In this document: in pieces, positions 17,800-25,952 of the stretch
Numbering within the stretch: the stretch's first letter is position 1
Layout of the letters: each line of letters opens with the position of its first letter
NCBI RefSeq assembly: GCF_031656215.1
Contig: NZ_CP134228.1
Location: 2,685,001 to 2,749,000, forward strand
DNA length: 64,000 nt
DNA from: Mesorhizobium koreense
GTDB taxonomy: Bacteria > Pseudomonadota > Alphaproteobacteria > Rhizobiales > Rhizobiaceae
Direction: 5' to 3'
Made by a program: the position numbers and the translations under genes
The notes under the pieces: generated by a model
Told to the model about the DNA's origin: nothing
Database searches by the model: none
The model's input: the letters and a program-made list of their open reading frames with translations, nothing else

Positions 17800-18665
17800 C
17801 GCTCGCGCAATCGATAGGCCTGGCCCTCAATGCGAGCATCTTCCTGCTCGTCTTCGCCCTCGGCCTGCAGTCCAGCCAGCGCGACGCCACCTACGTCTTC
17901 CGGCACCCCGCGCTTCTGATACGATCGCTCGTCTCGATGAGCGTCGTGATGCCATTGTTCGCGATCCTGGTCGCTGCTCTCACCAACCTCCATCCCGCGA
18001 TCAAGATCGCCATTCTGGCGCTCGCCGTCTCTCCGGTTCCGCCGATCCTTCCGAAGAAGCAGGTCAAGGCCGGCGGAACGTCCTCCTATGCCGTCGGCCT
18101 TCTCTTCTCCGCCGCCGTACTCGCGATCCTGGTGATCCCCGTCACGATCGGAGCGGTCGATCTGCTCTTCGGGAAGGAGGCGCATGTGCCCCTTGGAAAG
18201 CTCGCTCGCATCCTGCTCACGTCGGTGATCCTGCCGCTTGCGGCCGGCATGCTCGTGCGCACTCTGGCCGTCGATATCGCAAGACGGATCGCCCACCCGA
18301 TATCCTATTTCGCGACCGCACTCCTTGTCGTCGCCGTCCTGCCGGTCCTCGTCGGCGCATGGCCGCAACTGGTGTCGATGGTCGGCAACGGTACGCTGGT
18401 CGTGCTGGCGCTGTTCACGCTGGTCGGGGTCGTGGTCGGCCATCTACTCGGCGGTCCGGATCCCGACAACCGGACAGTTCTGGCGCTTGCGACATCGACC
18501 CGTCATCCAGGCATCGCGCTGGCCGTCGCCACCCTCGACGGCCAAGCCGTGAAAGGCGTTCTAGCGGTCATTCTCTGGCATGCGATCGTAAGTAGCGTGG
18601 TATCGGTGCCTTATGTCAGGCGCCATATACGCAGCCATGCGGCCACGCCAGGAGGAACTGGATGA
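17796..18665 (+). CDS. BASS-type (bile acid:sodium symporter-like) transporter
   Basis: 289 residues with eight to nine hydrophobic segments. The start ATG overlaps the ClC stop. Family features include the early LALNASIFLLVFALGLQ, the crossover-like AVSPVPPILPKKQVKAGG and LALATSTRHPGIALAVATLDG. Relatives are sodium-coupled importers of organic anions including sulfated steroids and pantoate. A possible role is to import the organic anion that the cytosolic sulfatases act on, which would fit enzymes without signal peptides. That link is inferred from position only. Confidence 0.82.
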   Translation: MTLAQSIGLALNASIFLLVFALGLQSSQRDATYVFRHPALLIRSLVSMSVVMPLFAILVAALTNLHPAIKIAILALAVSPVPPILPKKQVKAGGTSSYAVGLLFSAAVLAILVIPVTIGAVDLLFGKEAHVPLGKLARILLTSVILPLAAGMLVRTLAVDIARRIAHPISYFATALLVVAVLPVLVGAWPQLVSMVGNGTLVVLALFTLVGVVVGHLLGGPDPDNRTVLALATSTRHPGIALAVATLDGQAVKGVLAVILWHAIVSSVVSVPYVRRHIRSHAATPGGTG

Positions 18666-18717
18666 ACTACTCTTCGCCTGAAACGGGCATGCATGGATGG
18701 CACATGAGGGTACCGGA

Positions 18718-19725
18718 ATGAAAGATGAGTGCTGTGTATCTGTCGATATCGGCTGCATGGGGCGGAACGTCCATCGGGTCACGGCCGATTTGCGTGACAT
18801 GGTGTGGATTCCGGGCGGCGAGTTCCAGATGGGGTCCGACCGCCACTACCCCGAGGAGGCGCCGGCGCACAGGGTGCGGGTCGATGGCTTCTGGATGGAC
18901 CGCTTCACGGTGACCAACCGCGATTTCGAGCACTTCGTCGCCGAGACCGGCTATGTCACGCTGGCCGAGAAGCCGGCCGACGCCGCGAATTATCCCGGCG
19001 CGCTACCGGAGATGCTGGCCCCGTCCTCTACCATGTTCCGCAGGCCAGCCGGGCCGGTCGACATGCGTAATCACTACAATTGGTGGGTCTATGTCGGCGG
19101 CGCGAACTGGCGTCATCCGCGCGGCCCGGCAAGCGCGGTCAGGAAGAAGCTCATGGACCATCCCGTGGTGCACGTGGCGTACGACGACGTCGAGGCCTAC
19201 GCCCGATGGGCCGGAAAAGAGCTGCCGACCGAAGCAGAGTGGGAGTTCGCGGCACGTGGTGGGCTGGACGGGGCCGAATATGTCTGGGGCGACGAGATGA
19301 CCCCCGATGGACGCTACATGGCCAATACCTGGCAGGGAGAATTCCCCTACCGCAACACGCAGGACGACGGCTTCGAATACACGTCTCCCGTCGGTTCCTT
19401 CCCGCCGAACGGCTACGGTCTTTTCGACATGGCCGGCAATGTCTGGCAGTGGACGGCGGACTGGTACCAGGAGCACGGCAAGATCGACAGCCCGTGCTGC
19501 ACGGCCAGCAATCCGCGCGGGGCCAGCCAGGAGGACAGCATCGACCCGCGCGAATCCCAGGTGAGGATCCCGCGCAAGGTGACAAAGGGCGGCTCGCATT
19601 TGTGCGCGCCCAACTATTGCCGGCGCTACCGGCCGGCGGCGCGTATGGCGCAACCCGTCGATACATCGATCTCGCATCTCGGCTTCCGGTGCATCGTACG
19701 TGCCGGGCCTGACGCCGGAGGCTGA
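18718..19725 (+). CDS. Formylglycine-generating enzyme (sulfatase-modifying factor)
   Basis: 335 residues from the ATG at 18718, which has GAGGG seven bases upstream; an in-frame ATG at 18697 lacks a ribosome binding site. It oxidises the sulfatase active-site cysteine to formylglycine. The FGE-sulfatase fold shows VWIPGGEFQMGSD, the ELPTEAEWEFAARGG block, GLFDMAGNVWQWTADWY and the catalytic pair C296/C301 in GGSHLCAPNYCRRYRPAAR. No signal peptide: it acts in the cytosol on nascent sulfatases, in line with the two sulfatases here. The N-terminus has three extra cysteines (5, 6, 13) of unknown role. Same operon as its likely clients. Confidence 0.94.
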   Translation: MKDECCVSVDIGCMGRNVHRVTADLRDMVWIPGGEFQMGSDRHYPEEAPAHRVRVDGFWMDRFTVTNRDFEHFVAETGYVTLAEKPADAANYPGALPEMLAPSSTMFRRPAGPVDMRNHYNWWVYVGGANWRHPRGPASAVRKKLMDHPVVHVAYDDVEAYARWAGKELPTEAEWEFAARGGLDGAEYVWGDEMTPDGRYMANTWQGEFPYRNTQDDGFEYTSPVGSFPPNGYGLFDMAGNVWQWTADWYQEHGKIDSPCCTASNPRGASQEDSIDPRESQVRIPRKVTKGGSHLCAPNYCRRYRPAARMAQPVDTSISHLGFRCIVRAGPDAGG

Positions 19726-19729
19726 TTCC

Positions 19730-20101
19730 GTGATGCTCAGGCAGTGGCTTGCGGCAATAACCGATCAGGCCGTGCCGGCCATCGATCTCCTGGCACTCAT
19801 CATCATCGTCGCCGGTACGCTGCAGGCATTCATCGCGGCGATAACGGCGATCTTCAGCGGCGACGAACGCATTCATGCCGGGCGAGAGATGTGGATGCGC
19901 TATTCCCGCTGGTTGGTCGCTGGCCTGACCTTCCAACTTGCTGCGGACATCATCGAAACCTCGGTGGCCCCGACCTGGGACGATATCGGGCAACTCGGCG
20001 CCGTCGCGGTCATCCGGACCTTCCTCGATTTTTTCCTGGCCAGGGATCAGCGCGAGGTGCGTGCTCTCGAGAAGGTGGCCCGGGTCCGGAAGACGCCCTG
20101 A
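19730..20101 (+). CDS. DUF1622 membrane protein
   Basis: About 123 residues. GGAGG at 19717-19721 supports a GTG start at 19730 or the ATG at 19733, just after the FGE stop. Three hydrophobic segments (AIDLLALIIIVAGTLQAF, YSRWLVAGLTFQLAADII, and IGQLGAVAVIRTFLDFFLAR) match DUF1622, an inner-membrane family of unknown function. The first and third helices carry polar or charged residues, as is usual in this family. It may have a transport or accessory role for the operon. Confidence 0.8.
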   Translation: MMLRQWLAAITDQAVPAIDLLALIIIVAGTLQAFIAAITAIFSGDERIHAGREMWMRYSRWLVAGLTFQLAADIIETSVAPTWDDIGQLGAVAVIRTFLDFFLARDQREVRALEKVARVRKTP

Positions 20102-20135
20102 GCCTTGGGCAGGATTGGCGGACAGGAGATTGCTC

Positions 20136-21140
20136 ATGAAGATTGGCGTATCGTTTCTCGCACGGTTGATCGTCGGCTTCCTTCTGATCGCGGCTGCGGC
20201 TCCGACCGCCACCGCCGACCCCCTCCCGTCCTGGCGGGAAGGCCCGGCGAAAGAGAGCATCGTCGGCTTCGTGACCGCCGTGACGACACCGGGAAAGGAC
20301 TATGTGCGGCCGCAGGAGCGGATCGCCGTCTTCGATAATGACGGAACGCTTTGGTGCGAGCAGCCCATCTACTTCCAGTTCGCCTTCGCGCTCGATCGGA
20401 TCAGCGCGCTCGCGCCGCAGCACCCTGAGTGGAAGACGGAGCGGCCTTTCGCCGCCGTTCTGTCCGGGGATACCAAGGCGCTGGCCGCCTCCGGTGAAAA
20501 GGGGATAGCCGAGCTACTGGCGATCACCCATGCCGGCATGACGGTCGACCAGTTCGCCGACACCGTCAGGGAATGGCTGAAGACGGCGCGCCACCCTAGG
20601 TTCGATCGCCCTTACACCGATCTCGTCTATCAGCCGATGCTGGAGGTCTTGGCCTATCTTCGCGCCAACGATTTCAAGACCTTCATCGTTTCCGGAGGCG
20701 GCGTGGAGTTCATGCGCGGTTTTGCCGAGGAAACCTATGGCATACCTCCCGAGCAGGTCGTCGGGTCGTCGGGCAAGACCGAATTCAGGGCGGGCTCAAC
20801 GGACGGAAAGCCCGTAATCGTCAAGGATCCGGCTGTCGAATTCGTCGACGACGGTCCCGGAAAGCCGGTCGGCATCAACCATTTCATCGGCCGTCGACCC
20901 ATCTTCGCCTTCGGGAATTCCGATGGCGATCGGCAGATGCTGGAATGGACGGCCGCGGGGGAGGGGCTGAGGTTTGCAGGGATCGTCCACCACACGGACA
21001 CCGAACGTGAGTATGCCTATGACCGGGATTCACCCGTCGGGAAGCTCGATAAGGCGCTTGACGAAGCCGAGCAGCGAGGGTGGACGGTCGTGGACATGAA
21101 ACGCGGCTGGAGAACCGTATTTGCATTTCAGGAAAATTGA
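20136..21140 (+). CDS. Exported HAD-superfamily phosphatase (periplasmic paralogue)
   Basis: 334 residues from the ATG at 20136 (AGGAG seven bases upstream). A signal peptide covers about residues 1-27 (RLIVGFLLIAAAAPTATA). The HAD core follows: VFDNDGTLWCEQP with D67 and D69, FIVSGGGVEFMR and FAFGNSDGDRQML. It is the exported paralogue of the HAD gene at 15471. Many HAD proteins are cytosolic, so one copy in each compartment within one operon is notable. It probably removes phosphate from a small molecule in the periplasm; substrate unknown. It is the last gene of the plus-strand operon. Confidence 0.87.
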   Translation: MKIGVSFLARLIVGFLLIAAAAPTATADPLPSWREGPAKESIVGFVTAVTTPGKDYVRPQERIAVFDNDGTLWCEQPIYFQFAFALDRISALAPQHPEWKTERPFAAVLSGDTKALAASGEKGIAELLAITHAGMTVDQFADTVREWLKTARHPRFDRPYTDLVYQPMLEVLAYLRANDFKTFIVSGGGVEFMRGFAEETYGIPPEQVVGSSGKTEFRAGSTDGKPVIVKDPAVEFVDDGPGKPVGINHFIGRRPIFAFGNSDGDRQMLEWTAAGEGLRFAGIVHHTDTEREYAYDRDSPVGKLDKALDEAEQRGWTVVDMKRGWRTVFAFQEN

Positions 21141-21227
21141 GTGCCGCGTTGAGATGATCGGGACACTGATCGCCGGTAGGGCCGCCGACGGACCACGTTC
21201 GGACTGACGACTCGCCGCTGATCCGGT

Positions 21228-21446
21228 TCAACCGGGCAGGATATGGAGACGTTTCAGGATACGAACGACTTTGCTTTCTTCTTCGTGCAACGCCATACGT
21301 AACGCCTTGAGCGTGTCGTTTATATCTTTGAATTGCTTGCGGTTATCGGCGTTATTCTCGTGACTGAGACGTTCGACGGTGTCCCACTCCGCATCTCTAA
21401 GGACCTCGATCGCTTCCTTGAGCGCTTTTAGCCGTTTCTCCGACAT
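21228..21446 (-). CDS. 72-residue helical protein of unknown function
   Basis: MSEKRLKALKEAIEVLRDAE opens a charged, Leu/Glu/Lys-rich sequence that looks wholly helical and coiled-coil-prone (TVERLSHENNADNRKQFKD). GGAGGG lies about 11 bases before the ATG. It starts 19 bp after the stop of the membrane-anchored TPR gene on the same strand, so the two form an operon. No family recognised. Length and charge suit a small partner protein. Confidence 0.6.
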   Translation of the reverse strand: MSEKRLKALKEAIEVLRDAEWDTVERLSHENNADNRKQFKDINDTLKALRMALHEEESKVVRILKRLHILPG

Positions 21447-21465
21447 CCGGACGACACCCTCCGGC

Positions 21466-23208
21466 TCAATGAAGCGTCAAGCCGGCCCTGGTGAGGCCGC
21501 TGGCCAGGCTTGAAACGAGCGACGGAGCAAGTCGCTCATCCGCCATGTCGGCCTGAAACGTCTCTTCGAATTTCGCGCGAGAGGAGCGAAGCTCGTCAAT
21601 GGCTGTATGGGCTTCATCGATCCGCCCCAGATAGGCGAGCGTGGCGATGCACAAGAGCTGTGTCATATAGTCATTGCGTCCGTCTACCTGCCGTAACCGT
21701 AGGAGCGCTTCTTCGAAACTCCTGCGCCGGAAGGCGTCGAAACCGAGCGTCATTTCGGCGTCCGGGTAGGCCATATATTCGAAGCGGTCCGCCTTACGCG
21801 CCAACGCGGCCCCTTCGTCCCACCTTCCTATCATGAAAAGTATTCTGGCAAGCTTCGCCATTCCGGCGAGATTGTTGGGATTGAGGCCGAGTGCGCTGTA
21901 ACCTTCGGAAACGGCGGCATCGACATTCCCCTCGTTGAATTGCGCAAGCATGAGGGCGAAACGGCTGCGGTCGGAGTCGGGAGCCAACATCACCGAATGC
22001 CGGGCATAGGCAAGCGCCTGCTCGCCTGAGCGTGGATCCTCGGCCTGCCTGATGACCAACAGCGACAGGAGCGCGAACGCGTCCGAATCCCCTGGGCGGA
22101 CCTCGAGCGTCCTCTCGACACAATTACGGATCTGCCGCAGATGCTCGCGCTCGTCGGTTTGGGGGGCAAGCCCGGCCCGCAACAAGCATCCGTTCCCAAG
22201 GGTCGGATGAGCCATTTCCCTTGTCGTCTCGACATTGTTGATGACGCCGCGCTCCGAGGCAAAGCGCACGGCAAGTTGCGAGGCTAGTTCCTGTTCCGCA
22301 TCCTTCTGCGCCAGGCGGTCTGGAATCGCCTGATCGTTTCCGGATCGGATCAATTCGCCGCTGTCGCGATCGATGACCTGCCATACGACGGAGGTCTTGG
22401 ATATGTCAGACTGATATTTGACCAGAAGACGATACTTGCTCTTGTGCGAAAGCAGCGCGCCAGCCGCGCTCGATACTTGCTTCACATCCGACGTGATATC
22501 CGGAGCGCTCAGATGAACGGTTTGAAACCGGGAAAGGGCGATCATGAGATCGTCACGGAAGCGAGCGGCGTCCGAATCCGAAGTCTGGTCCACAGATTGC
22601 ACTTCCAAGGAAACGCGCGGTTTGTCGGAAATCTCCGGCAGGCGGCTTGCTCCGAACGGATCGACCGGGAGGAGAAGCCCGATACCGAGCAATGCGCCGC
22701 CCACCAGACCGCAAAATATCGCAACCGACCGCATCCCTCGCTTGGGGTGAAGGCGGTTGATCTCTCGATTTGCTTGCACATATGCCCGGGGCTCAGGGTG
22801 TCCACCGCCCGTCAAGGTCGTCCCATCTGAACCGGAAACACCCGAAAACATAGGCAGGTAGCGTCCACGCGGGAGTTCGATCTTGATCGTGCTGTCGTGG
22901 CCAGGCCGCTCGTAGTAGCGAAGCAGGGCCGCGCGTAGCCTTGTTGCCTCGATCCGAACGATCGGGTCGATGGAGGGATCGAAGTTCGAGGGGCGTCCAA
23001 AGACGTCGACGGCGATCGAATAGGCCTTGACGGTGTGTTCACGGCCCTGGAACAGCGCTTCCGCTACATATCTCAGGAACTTCTTGTTCCGGTCGGTGCA
23101 CTGGAAGTCGGGGTCGGAGAGCAACCTTTCCAGTTCTCGTCGCGCTTCCGGCGGGAAGTAGGGATATTTCTCGCGAGCACCTGGACTTTCTTCACCCTCG
23201 GCTTCCAT
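21466..23208 (-). CDS. Membrane-anchored TPR protein with rhizobial 'cyclase-type' N-domain
   Basis: 580 residues. Residues 15-120 form a conserved module seen in many rhizobial proteins annotated as adenylate cyclase or TPR protein: FPPEARRELERLLSDPDF, NKKFLRYVAEALFQGR, KAYSIAVDVFGR, IDPIVRIEATRLRAALLRYY, ELPRGRYLPMF. No nucleotide-cyclase domain is present. A single membrane helix follows (about 160-181), then a TolB-like region and TPR-like helices (SEGYSALGLNPNNLAGMAKL). The predicted topology, N-domain inside and repeats outside, resembles ToxR/CadC-type sensors, but I see no clear DNA-binding helix. It sits at the edge of the sulfatase cluster on the opposite strand and could be a sensor for it; this is inference. 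Confidence 0.75.
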   Translation of the reverse strand: MEAEGEESPGAREKYPYFPPEARRELERLLSDPDFQCTDRNKKFLRYVAEALFQGREHTVKAYSIAVDVFGRPSNFDPSIDPIVRIEATRLRAALLRYYERPGHDSTIKIELPRGRYLPMFSGVSGSDGTTLTGGGHPEPRAYVQANREINRLHPKRGMRSVAIFCGLVGGALLGIGLLLPVDPFGASRLPEISDKPRVSLEVQSVDQTSDSDAARFRDDLMIALSRFQTVHLSAPDITSDVKQVSSAAGALLSHKSKYRLLVKYQSDISKTSVVWQVIDRDSGELIRSGNDQAIPDRLAQKDAEQELASQLAVRFASERGVINNVETTREMAHPTLGNGCLLRAGLAPQTDEREHLRQIRNCVERTLEVRPGDSDAFALLSLLVIRQAEDPRSGEQALAYARHSVMLAPDSDRSRFALMLAQFNEGNVDAAVSEGYSALGLNPNNLAGMAKLARILFMIGRWDEGAALARKADRFEYMAYPDAEMTLGFDAFRRRSFEEALLRLRQVDGRNDYMTQLLCIATLAYLGRIDEAHTAIDELRSSRAKFEETFQADMADERLAPSLVSSLASGLTRAGLTLH

Positions 23209-23436
23209 TACTGGCTCCCTAGAGTTTGAAGACAGGATCGTCGTGACCGGCCGTCCGACAGATGTTTCAATCCGTCGAGGCGAAAACCACCGGCATGCCT
23301 GTTCAATGCCTGAACTACCCTGCCAAGAGCCTCTGGACTACAAGATTAACCCATCACAAAATTGCCGCTATGCAGTTTGTGCCAGAAACGTGGTATAAGC
23401 CTGTCGAGGGGTGGGGAAGATCTATTGGATCGTCCC

Positions 23437-24495
23437 ATGCCGAAGGGCGCCGACGCAGCCGCAGGCAATTTGAACCCGCCGGATACCGGGCGGCCGGACG
23501 CCGATTCTTTTGGCCGCGCCGACGCGAGGTTGGAAGCACACAATCTCGCGCTGAAAAACCCTGAAGACCTTCGGGAAGCGACCCGCGGCGCTGATCTGCG
23601 GATCATACAACTGGCGACGGGCGGCTTCGAGGGCCTTTTGACCCATGCCCAAGTAGGCGGTTTTTCCTTGAGCGCAGGCGATTTCGGGCCGGACATCCGC
23701 GCCCGCGGGGTCATGAACGCGGAACTCGTGACGATCGGCACGATGCTGGACAGCAGCGGGGAAGTGTCCCAATGGGATTACGATGTGCGGCCTGGCGACA
23801 TCATCGTCTTCCCGAAATCGGTCGAGCAGGAGGGACGTTACACCGGACGCTCCCGCTACGTGACGATCACGCTTAGCGAGCAGGAACTGGCGGCGCATGT
23901 CAAAACGGAGGGCAGGCTTCAGGAATCCGAATTCTGGACCAGGATACGCCGGTTCCAGCCATCGGAAGCGCAACGAGCCTCGATGCGGGAGTACCTCGCA
24001 CGAAGGGTACTTCAACTCCGGGAAGGGAAAGTGCCGCTTTCCGCGGCAGGAATCGATTTCTTTCGGCGCTCGGTCCTGGAGGCCTTCGTCGGCTGCATTG
24101 CCGGTGAAGTGCAGGATGATCGTGAGGAACAGTATTTCCGTGGCGCCAGACTTGTGCGGGATGTGGAAGACTATGTCGACGCGTTGAGGCCGGGCAGACC
24201 GGTGCACATATCCGAGCTTTGCTCTGTGCTTCTCGTTTCGCGCCGCAAGCTGCACCGCGCATTCCAGGATACGATAGGGGTGGGACCAATGGCATATTTG
24301 CGCCTGAGACGCCTTTCCGCCGCTCACAATGCCTTGAGGAGCGGTAGGATGGCTGGGGGAAGCGTCACGCAGACTGCTCTTGAATACGGCTTCTGCGATC
24401 TTGGACGCTTTGCGAGCTATTATCGACGTATCTTCGACGAGGCCCCGTCGGAAACGATCCGATCCGCGCAGCTTCGCGGGGTTCGTCCGGCCTGA
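23437..24495 (+). CDS. AraC-family transcriptional regulator
   Basis: 352 residues from the ATG at 23437; the frame remains open upstream to a TTG at 23362, but those 25 residues are not convincing. The N-terminal half is a cupin-like sensor (RPGDIIVFPKSVEQEG). The C-terminal AraC DNA-binding domain has both helix-turn-helix units: ISELCSVLLVSRRKLHRAFQ and TQTALEYGFCDLGRFASYYR, with the FxxxxxxxP-type end (FDEAPSE). It resembles EutR-like regulators. It is divergent from the TPR gene across a 228-bp gap with no clear operator, and its target is unknown. Confidence 0.85.
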   Translation: MPKGADAAAGNLNPPDTGRPDADSFGRADARLEAHNLALKNPEDLREATRGADLRIIQLATGGFEGLLTHAQVGGFSLSAGDFGPDIRARGVMNAELVTIGTMLDSSGEVSQWDYDVRPGDIIVFPKSVEQEGRYTGRSRYVTITLSEQELAAHVKTEGRLQESEFWTRIRRFQPSEAQRASMREYLARRVLQLREGKVPLSAAGIDFFRRSVLEAFVGCIAGEVQDDREEQYFRGARLVRDVEDYVDALRPGRPVHISELCSVLLVSRRKLHRAFQDTIGVGPMAYLRLRRLSAAHNALRSGRMAGGSVTQTALEYGFCDLGRFASYYRRIFDEAPSETIRSAQLRGVRPA

Positions 24496-24564
24496 CCGCC
24501 CGCGCGCCGGCCGTGATATCCGAAAAGCTTTGGTGTTGACTGACGGTAATAGACCTGAGGCGGT

Positions 24565-25788
24565 TCAACGCCGGCGCCACCGCGCGCCTCTTGTTTCGAT
24601 ACCCTCTGGTCGGGCGTCCCGTGAGAAGAGGTAGATGGCAACCGCTATGCCCAACGTAAGCGCGTAAAAGCCGAACAGCGCGGAATAAGCGACGACCGGC
24701 TTGCCGGGTACGGTCGCGGCGGTAGCGACCGCGCCCGTCAGGAACTGCATGACGCCGACGGTTCCCATCGAGAAGAAGTTGAGGAGCGCCATGCCGCGTC
24801 CTGTCAGATGCGACGGCAGGTAAGCCCGGGCGTGCGCCATGATGAGGGCGTAGCTGGCGCCGAAGAGCCCGATCAGCACCAGCGAGACGGTGACGCGCGC
24901 AATGCCGCTCTCGGGGAACAGCGCAAGGAAGGCAACGACGAGCACCGACCCCGTGTTGCCGGCGACCGCCACCCATTTGCGCGTGCCGAAGATCGTGTCG
25001 AGCGGCCCGTAGACGAAGGAGCCCGTCACCACCGCGATCGCCATGAACAGCGTGACATGACCGATAAGCAGCGAATCGGCGCCGTAGACGTCGGTGAGAT
25101 AGGGCCCGGCCCACAGGCCGAGAATGCCGACCGACGGCGCATAGTTCATGCCGACCAGCGGGATGATCGGCCACAGCTTCCTGATCCGCAGCGCCTCGAT
25201 GAAGCCGGCGAAGCCTACGCCAGCACGCGGATTCTTCTCGATCTTAGGGTCGCTGACCAGCGCCATCAGGGCAAGGCCGGTGAGGACGGAAACGGCGGCG
25301 AGCGCCAGCATGACGTGACGCCATCCGAAGAATTCCGCCGCGGCGGCAAGCGGCGAAGTGCCGGCCACATTACCCGCCGATCCGAAGGCGATCATCCACG
25401 ATGTCATCACGGCAAGCCGCGCCGGTGGATAGGAATGGGCGAATATGAAGATGGATGCCATGAGGACGGGCGCGCAGCCGGCGCCCAGAAGGACCATCGC
25501 CACGACGATCATCCACGGAGCGGTGGCGAGCCCGAAAATAAGCGCTCCACCGCCGCCGCAAAAAGCCAGCATTGTCGCGACCGTGATTTTCGGACCGTAT
25601 TTGTCGAGACTGACCCCGACCACGAACTGGAGAAGCGCAAACGCCGCGAACCATGCACCCGACGCCAGCGACAGATCCGCCTTGGTAGCGCCGAGTTCGA
25701 GCGTCAGCGCGGGCGTCAGCACCGCCAGGAAGGACCGGTAGAACTGCGACAGCACGTAAGCGATGCCGAGGGCGGCTATACCAGCCAT
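24565..25788 (-). CDS. MFS transporter
   Basis: 407 residues, GGAGG eight bases before the ATG. Twelve hydrophobic segments with the MFS loop between helices 2 and 3 (LDKYGPKITVATML) and a second-half equivalent (YGPLDTIFGTRKWVAVAG). The first helix follows the start directly (MAGIAALGIAYVLSQFYRSF). It belongs to the broad group of organic-anion or drug-type permeases; the substrate cannot be told. It converges with the AraC gene (69 bp between stops) and lies 164 bp downstream of the GH15 gene start-to-stop direction, so it may be the second gene after GH15. Confidence 0.85.
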   Translation of the reverse strand: MAGIAALGIAYVLSQFYRSFLAVLTPALTLELGATKADLSLASGAWFAAFALLQFVVGVSLDKYGPKITVATMLAFCGGGGALIFGLATAPWMIVVAMVLLGAGCAPVLMASIFIFAHSYPPARLAVMTSWMIAFGSAGNVAGTSPLAAAAEFFGWRHVMLALAAVSVLTGLALMALVSDPKIEKNPRAGVGFAGFIEALRIRKLWPIIPLVGMNYAPSVGILGLWAGPYLTDVYGADSLLIGHVTLFMAIAVVTGSFVYGPLDTIFGTRKWVAVAGNTGSVLVVAFLALFPESGIARVTVSLVLIGLFGASYALIMAHARAYLPSHLTGRGMALLNFFSMGTVGVMQFLTGAVATAATVPGKPVVAYSALFGFYALTLGIAVAIYLFSRDARPEGIETRGARWRRR

Positions 25789-25952
25789 GAAGAGGACCTC
25801 CGCGTCCGGCGGGACCGAAACTGCTTTTCGGGATACGGATTCTTTGCTGTCGATCAGCGTCCGCTTACTATCAGGTTTCGGGCAAGGCGCGAGCCGGATT
25901 TTGGTCCTGTAAAGGAGAAAAGCCTAGGGCAGCGCCGGGACGGGGCCCTCCA

